A stretch of 64,000 nt of DNA, from the NCBI GenBank assembly GCA_030737875.1, contig CM060922.1:756225603-756289602 (forward strand), in the 5' to 3' direction. Of this stretch, positions 59,101 through 64,000 are shown piece after piece. Below the pieces are notes generated by a model, which saw nothing but the letters and a program-made list of their open reading frames with translations, was not told the origin of the DNA and made no database searches. This DNA is from Allium sativum (lineage: Eukaryota > Streptophyta > Magnoliopsida > Asparagales > Amaryllidaceae). The translations under genes were made by a program, and so were the position numbers. Position 1 is the first letter of the stretch, and each line of letters opens with the position of its first letter.

Positions 59101-60527
59101 AAGGAAAGCAGATGGGACCATAGAAAAATATAAGGCCAGGTTTTTCATAAAGGGTTACGCTCAACAATTTGGTTTTGATTTCAACGAGACATTCTCACCA
59201 GTGATAAAACCAACGACCATTCAAGTCATACTGAAAATTTCCTTAAGTAAAAGATGGATAATCAAGAAGCTCGATGTTAATAATGCTTTTTCTAAATGGG
59301 GAACTTACAGAGGAAGTCTACATGCATCAACCGAAAGGATATGAGGTTAATAACAATGGAAAACAGCTAGTTTGCAAACTTCACAAAGCTATATATGGTC
59401 TGAAACAAGCATCGAGGGCATGGTACAAAAAGCTAAGGTCAACACTGTTAAAAATTAGTTTTACACAATCAAAGGTAGATAACTCTCTATACATGAAAAA
59501 GGAAACAGAAAATATCATATATATTCTTGTATACGTAGACGACATGTTAATAACGGGGAACAATACTCAAGCAATTGACGAAGTTATACAACTACTTGAT
59601 AAAAAATTTGCGATAAAAGACCTTGGTGAATTGCATTACTTCCTAGGAATTCAGATAGATAAAAGAAATGAAGATCAATTATCCCTATCTCAACCCAACT
59701 ACACAACAAAGATTTTACGGAAAAACAACATGAACTATGCAAAGGCATTACCAACTCCCATGACCAGCAGCATACGACTATCAAAAACAATGGGTGAAGC
59801 AATTAACAACTATACACAATACAGAAGTGTGATTGGGGCGCTGCAATACGCCACAATCACACGACCAGACATATGCTACAGCGTGAACAAGCTCAGCCAG
59901 TACATGCAAAACCCTCTGTCTAAACATTGGGTTGCTGTAAAAAGATTGCTAAGATACTTACAAGGGACTAAGCATTATGGAATTTCTATTAAAGCAAGCA
60001 AGGAAATGAACTTACAAGGTTTCAGTGATGCGGACTGGGCCAACGACATTGATGATCGAAAGTCGATTTCTGGATACTGCGTGTTTCTAGGAACAAATCT
60101 TATATCATGGTGCACCAAGAAGCAATCTACCACCTCCAGATCAAGCACCGAAGCGGAATGCAGAGCGCTAGCAAGCACAGCCGCCGAGATCTCTTGGATC
60201 TAGTCACTATTGCAGGAATTAGGACTCACAACCAGAAGAAAACCAGTGATTTGGTGTGATAACAGGAGCACAGTATCACTTTCATTAAATCCGACACAAC
60301 ATTCCAGAACGAAGCATCAAGAGATCAATTTACATTTCGTTAGAGAGAGGACGCAAGCTGGAAAATTGATGGTGTGTCATGTACCGGCATATCATCAGAG
60401 AGCTGATCTACTCACCAAGCCACTCTCGACCAAGAATTTTATTCGATTACGTCAAGAACTGAATGTAGAGAGTGGCGGCAAAATGGAAGAGGAAAATGGA
60501 AACCTAGATACGTTCCAGGGGGACTAA
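56134..60527 (+). pseudogene. gag-pol: Broken gag-pol of the older copia element
   Basis: The gag frame starts at ATG 56134. Breaks: TAG 56311-56313, TGA 56974-56976 (just before the CCHC knuckle at 57001-57042), TAG 57523-57525, stops and a frame change at about 57600, a one-T frameshift in the T-run at about 59284-59290 inside reverse transcriptase, and TAG 60201-60203 in RNase H. The protease site reads W-Y-P-N-S-G at 57214-57231: the catalytic aspartate is asparagine. Integrase (57596 on) keeps its D, D and E blocks near 57918, 58103 and 58200, and reverse transcriptase keeps YVDDM near 59540. The RNase H end has the ADLLTKPL block near 60410. It is not functional. Confidence 0.9.
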
Positions 60528-60829
60528 TGACAGAAAACCGACCTGGTCTTTCCTATTTTACATCAGGCTGGATATTTAGTGCAGAAGCATAAAGGAATGT
60601 ACATGGACCCATGACATTATATTTTCGTATTCGGCTTCATATATCAATACTTTATGGCCCATACGTTACTCTAGACATGTTGTACAACTGGCATTATAAC
60701 GTTACGATTACAAAAACAGATGAACGTTGTAAGATCTGCTATATAAGCAGCCGCAGTCACACATGTTCTCTGTACAAAATTATTATCAATAATAAAGTAT
60801 TTACATTGCTTCTTATCTTAAATTCAACA
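60528..60829 (+). repeat. 3' LTR (302 bp)
   Basis: Partner of 55581-55882; preceded by a purine-rich CCAGGGGGAC tract. Ends AATTCAACA. Confidence 0.9.
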
Positions 60830-60987
60830 ATGGTTATGTTAATTCCTAGTATAGATGTCACCATGAAAGAGCATAAATGATTTTGTTGTGCATCATTTGT
60901 AAAGTAAGCCGCTGATTCACTATTTTCACCATCCATGTCAATTTGAACAGATGAAGATGTAGATGAAAATGGAAGATAACTAGACAT
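60830..60987 (-). other. Possible first coding exon of an interrupted gene
   Basis: The minus strand has an acceptor-like TTTTTTAG, then ATG at 60985-60987 and an open frame (MSSYLPFSSTSSS, acidic, then QQNHL) until the copia insertion at 60829. The serine-rich start recalls plant PIF/Harbinger-type transposase N-termini, but the match is weak. Other side not recognised. Confidence 0.25.
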
Positions 60988-61025
60988 ATTAAAAAAGCTA
61001 TCTAAAAAATTATTGAAGGGTATAC

Positions 61026-61786
61026 ACTACAAGAGAAACAGTGTTTTCTAACGTTCAGGGGCTGGCGGCCGTTGGAAACGCTGTTGGAAGCCATTGGACA
61101 AGTTTTTGGTATACAGATCAATGGTTTCCAACACAACCAACGCCTATTTTCTAATGGCTTCCAACTGATATAGTTGGCCACGTGTCTCTTTTTCTGGCCA
61201 AAGGGATGTTGGAAATAGTTGAAAACTGTTGAAAATTTACCGTTGAAAGCCATTGAAATGGTTGGACCTGTAAGCCGTTAATACCCGTTGCACGTCGTTG
61301 GAAATCTAGGTGTTTTTTTTATATAGATTTTCGAATTTCCACTTCCAGCCACACACAACATATGCAATCATCAAAACTGTTCCATTTCGAGCATATAACT
61401 TACAGTCTCAACCATATATACACCCAAACACAGTGTAAACGAAAAATCAAACACAAAACACATAACATTAACGAATATTTACATAATACAACAACCAAAC
61501 GTCGCCAAAACAACATTAAGCTACATACCATGTCCAAACCAACATAATCAACACCATGTCAAAACCATATCATCACCAAACCATGATAACATCATGCCCA
61601 AACCATCATAACAATATATACAACTCTCTCACCAGAAGATGAAGGTGACGTACCGTGCTGGGCAATGAACTCCGCTAGCCACTGGTTAAGCAGCTCCGTC
61701 TGCTCTTCACGGAGACGATCACGCTCATGAAGCTCTGCATTCTGTGCTTTTAGTGATGTGATTTCTACCTTATCCTGAGCCCTCTG
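61026..61786 (-). mobile_element. End of a second CACTA-type transposon
   Basis: Starts CACTACAAGAGAAACAG on the plus strand, followed by about ten GTTGGAA / CGTTGGAAA-type subterminal repeats in both orientations (61050-61305), then AT-rich sequence and a coiled-coil exon on the minus strand. The other terminus is not in the window; a long LTR is inserted at 61787. Confidence 0.65.
61654..61786 (-). pseudogene. Coiled-coil exon typical of CACTA-associated protein
   Basis: Minus strand, open from the LTR insertion point to a splice-donor-like GTACGT at 61648-61653. The 44 codons read as a charged coiled coil (LKAQNAELHERDRLREE, then LLNQWLAEF) as seen at the C-terminus of plant En/Spm-type transposase-associated proteins. 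It is cut by the LTR at 61787. Family assignment is moderate. Confidence 0.5.
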
Positions 61787-61989
61787 TGTAACAACCCGTA
61801 TTTTTATAACATATTAAAACAAGATATCAAGGCAGAATTAAATTTTAAAATCAAAATCAGGGGAAACGGGTTATGCCATTGCGTTCGTCTCGAAATTTTA
61901 CATGAAATAGATCCGAGTTTTCGAAAATCGGAGTCCGGATGAAGAAGTTATGGCCTGTACAAGTTTCAGTAGTTTTCAGGCAGGACTGG

Positions 61990-62080
61990 ACCAGGGGGTC
62001 GACCATAGGGTCGACCTACCCCCCAGGTCGACCATAGTGTCGACCTCCCCCCCTACAGGTCGACATGGTCGGCCTGTTTT
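61990..62080. repeat. Cluster of GTCGAC palindromes
   Basis: Five GTCGAC sites within about 80 bp, separated by C-rich or CATAG spacers, upstream of the TATA box of the LTR. Confidence 0.9.
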
Positions 62081-63548
62081 GACCCAGATTTCATTTTTGA
62101 AGCCTGAGACGTGTTTTGACGGTGCGGATTGATTCTAGGGTTAATCTAAGGGCATAAACTAGTTGCTACACCTATAAAAACACCCTTAGACCTAACCTAA
62201 TTCATATCAAATCATTCTTACACCATTATGCTACTGAACTCCCTCTTGAACCATGGCCGCAGCCCCCAAATTGAAGTACAAACATTCAAATTCAAATCAA
62301 TTCGAAGAACCAAGCTTCAACAATGGTTCAAACAATAAATCAACACTACTACAACGTTCTATGACAAATTCAGTTCCTAATTCACTAGCTATGCTCGGTA
62401 AGTTCTAGTTGTTTTTAGATTTAAACATTTAAATTATAATATGGCCATGGAGTATAGTGGAATTAGATTTAAGTATGTTTATTGATTCAGATCTATTTCT
62501 GTTGCTTCTTGGATCTTGAGTTTTGGTACTTTTCTATTCTCATTTTTCATGTCAAGCCTATGATCTATTCAGCTTGTTGTAATCAGTTTTTCTTGATTCG
62601 TGTTGATATTATTATCAAGATCTATCTTTTATGCCTGAAATGATGTTCTTATGCCAGTTTTCTCTCTGTACTTATTGTTATACAAATTCTACCTTCCCCT
62701 ATTTATTTTCTTTTAATGAACCTTGGTCAATTTCAGACCTAGGACTAAACTACGATATACGTGCGATTTGTATACGGGGAAATATTAGGATATTACCTAT
62801 TTGGATATATGTGTGTGGCGGAATTTATGGCATAACATGAAATTTGAAATTTGGGTATTGTCAATATAATTGAAATTGCAAGTTTGGGCATACATGAATT
62901 GGCATGTAAGTTAAATCACGAGTTTGGGACTATGTAAATTAAATCAAAAGATTGGGTTTATGTTAATTAGGCATATGTAGAATTGGGAATTTGAACATGA
63001 AAGCGATTGTAAACTTGATAATGGGCATAAACATGTATTATGAACTTGGGAAACTGACATGTATTGTAATAAAAAGATTATAGTTTGGGATAACTGCATC
63101 ATGAATCATGATTTGGGTTTATTGGGTATAAAACTTGATACATGTAATTTTGGCTAGAACTTGATATGGTAAACTGGCATAAAATTGGCATACATGTAAA
63201 ACGACACAAATTGAACATATGTAAATTTGGTACGAATTGGGCATATGTAAAATTTACATGTAATCTAGAACTTGGGCATATGTTAATTATGTAAAATTTG
63301 GAGTTGAAACATATATGATAATTTATGACTTAGTAGAGGTTTAATATGAACGCGCCTAAGTTGGGTTTTGGGTAATTGGCATGTATTGTAAATAAAAGGC
63401 TATAACTTGGCATAACCTTATAGTGAATTATGATAATAATTTGGGAATACGTTTTGGGGCAAAAACGTGAATCATGAACATTTCTATATGTTAAACACAT
63501 GAACTGATATTGGGGTTTTGGGTGGAATACGATCATTAATGAACCTTT

Positions 63549-63771
63549 GACACGGGGTTAGACTCGGTTTGTGGTGTAAATCTGCCCGGAACCGCCCTGC
63601 AAATCCAGTAGCCACAAAGTGTCAGTCTAATGTGAGAGGTCGAAGGTCGAACTGTAGGCGTAACGATTTATGACACGAGGTTAGACCCAGTTTGTGGTGT
63701 AAATCTGCCCGGAACCGCCCGACAAATCCAGTGGCCACAAAATGCACGGTCTAATGTGAGAGGTCATGATT
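63549..63771. repeat. Two tandem units of about 123 bp in the LTR
   Basis: Units start at 63549 and 63672. Both contain TGTGGTGTAAATCTGCCCGG and a GTCTAATGTGAGAGGTC end, with about 10% differences. Confidence 0.85.
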
Positions 63772-64000
63772 CGTTCGTCATAATGAATGAATTAAGGAAT
63801 ACTAACCATAATAAGACGTGGGTATGGTTAGAGGGTTAGGTAGGATAACATGGAAATTTGACATGTGAATATGGACCTAACCAGTATGAGTTAAGAACAT
63901 GTAAAACTTATAAATGTGGGCTTAACCAACATAACTGTTAATCAGACCAATGGGTGGGTTAAGTAACATAGCTAGGCTAATGACACTTGACCGTTATAAC

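Larger units (their letters stand above)
55581..60829 (+). mobile_element. Older, broken Ty1/copia retrotransposon
   Basis: 5249 bp. LTRs 55581-55882 and 60528-60829 (302 bp each) differ at about 16 positions by eye (about 5%), mostly transitions. Primer site 55883, gag-pol with at least six disabling lesions, polypurine tract before 60528. ATGGTTA occurs at both outer flanks, so the target duplication is close to that sequence but does not abut the LTR exactly on the left. The group is probably Ale/Retrofit-like (inference). Confidence 0.9.
61787..64000 (+). mobile_element. LTR of a Ty3/gypsy-like element, continuing past the window
   Basis: Starts TGTAACAACCCG inside the CACTA exon. A TATA box (TATAAAAA) lies at 62173-62180. 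No ORF above 70 codons. Degenerate TTGGGCATA-type repeats recur from about 62850 to 63450. The LTR end is not reached, so it is at least 2.2 kb. Confidence 0.65.

Noticed and set aside
1..64000. rRNA, tRNA, CRISPR or bacterial-type operons
   Set aside because: None seen; tRNA-like matches are retroelement primer sites.

Overview
This window is transposon-dense nuclear DNA from a flowering plant, probably a eudicot; I cannot name the species. The evidence is AT-rich sequence, Ty1/copia and Ty3/gypsy-type elements primed from initiator tRNA-Met (TGGTATCAGAGC primer sites), Sirevirus-type copia elements with very long LTRs, CACTA DNA transposons, MITEs, and a decayed plant acid-phosphatase copy. 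I see no intact host gene, rRNA, tRNA or CRISPR.

Layout. Positions 1-1517 hold an unassigned LTR-like fragment. Positions 1518-38864 are one composite element with giant LTRs and an internal domain of only 989 bp (12652-13640) that has a primer site and polypurine tract but no coding capacity, as in a LARD. Its left LTR is 5'-truncated and was hit by a Sirevirus, itself now truncated (1682-6588). Its right LTR (13641-18858 plus 38145-38864) is split by a 19.3-kb CACTA transposon (18859-38144), whose empty site is preserved in the left LTR. The CACTA element carries a decayed acid phosphatase copy and possible exons of an unrecognised gene. It is itself hit by an 11.4-kb Sirevirus on the minus strand (25671-37048) with long gag and pol ORFs.

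Positions 38865-51070 hold relics of an ancient minus-strand copia element (protease part near 39000, gag part near 50900). It is broken up by an LTR-like segment (39341-41225), a gag-only Sirevirus-like element (41226-45311) and a very young, apparently intact copia element (45391-50648). That element has two identical 566-bp LTRs, a 5-bp target duplication and an uninterrupted 1329-codon gag-pol. Positions 51100-55580 are MITEs, short tandem repeats and unassigned AT-rich DNA. Positions 55581-60829 are an older, broken copia element. A second CACTA end (61026-61786) with a coiled-coil exon is cut by another long LTR that starts at 61787 and runs past the window edge.

Relative ages, from nesting and by-eye LTR comparison: ancient minus copia is oldest, then the giant-LTR element, then the CACTA insertion, then the minus Sirevirus (LTRs about 0.6% apart). 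The copia at 55581 (about 5% LTR divergence) is older than that Sirevirus, and the copia at 45391 (no LTR difference seen) is youngest. The functional units are retrotransposon polyproteins; everything else is their debris or passengers.
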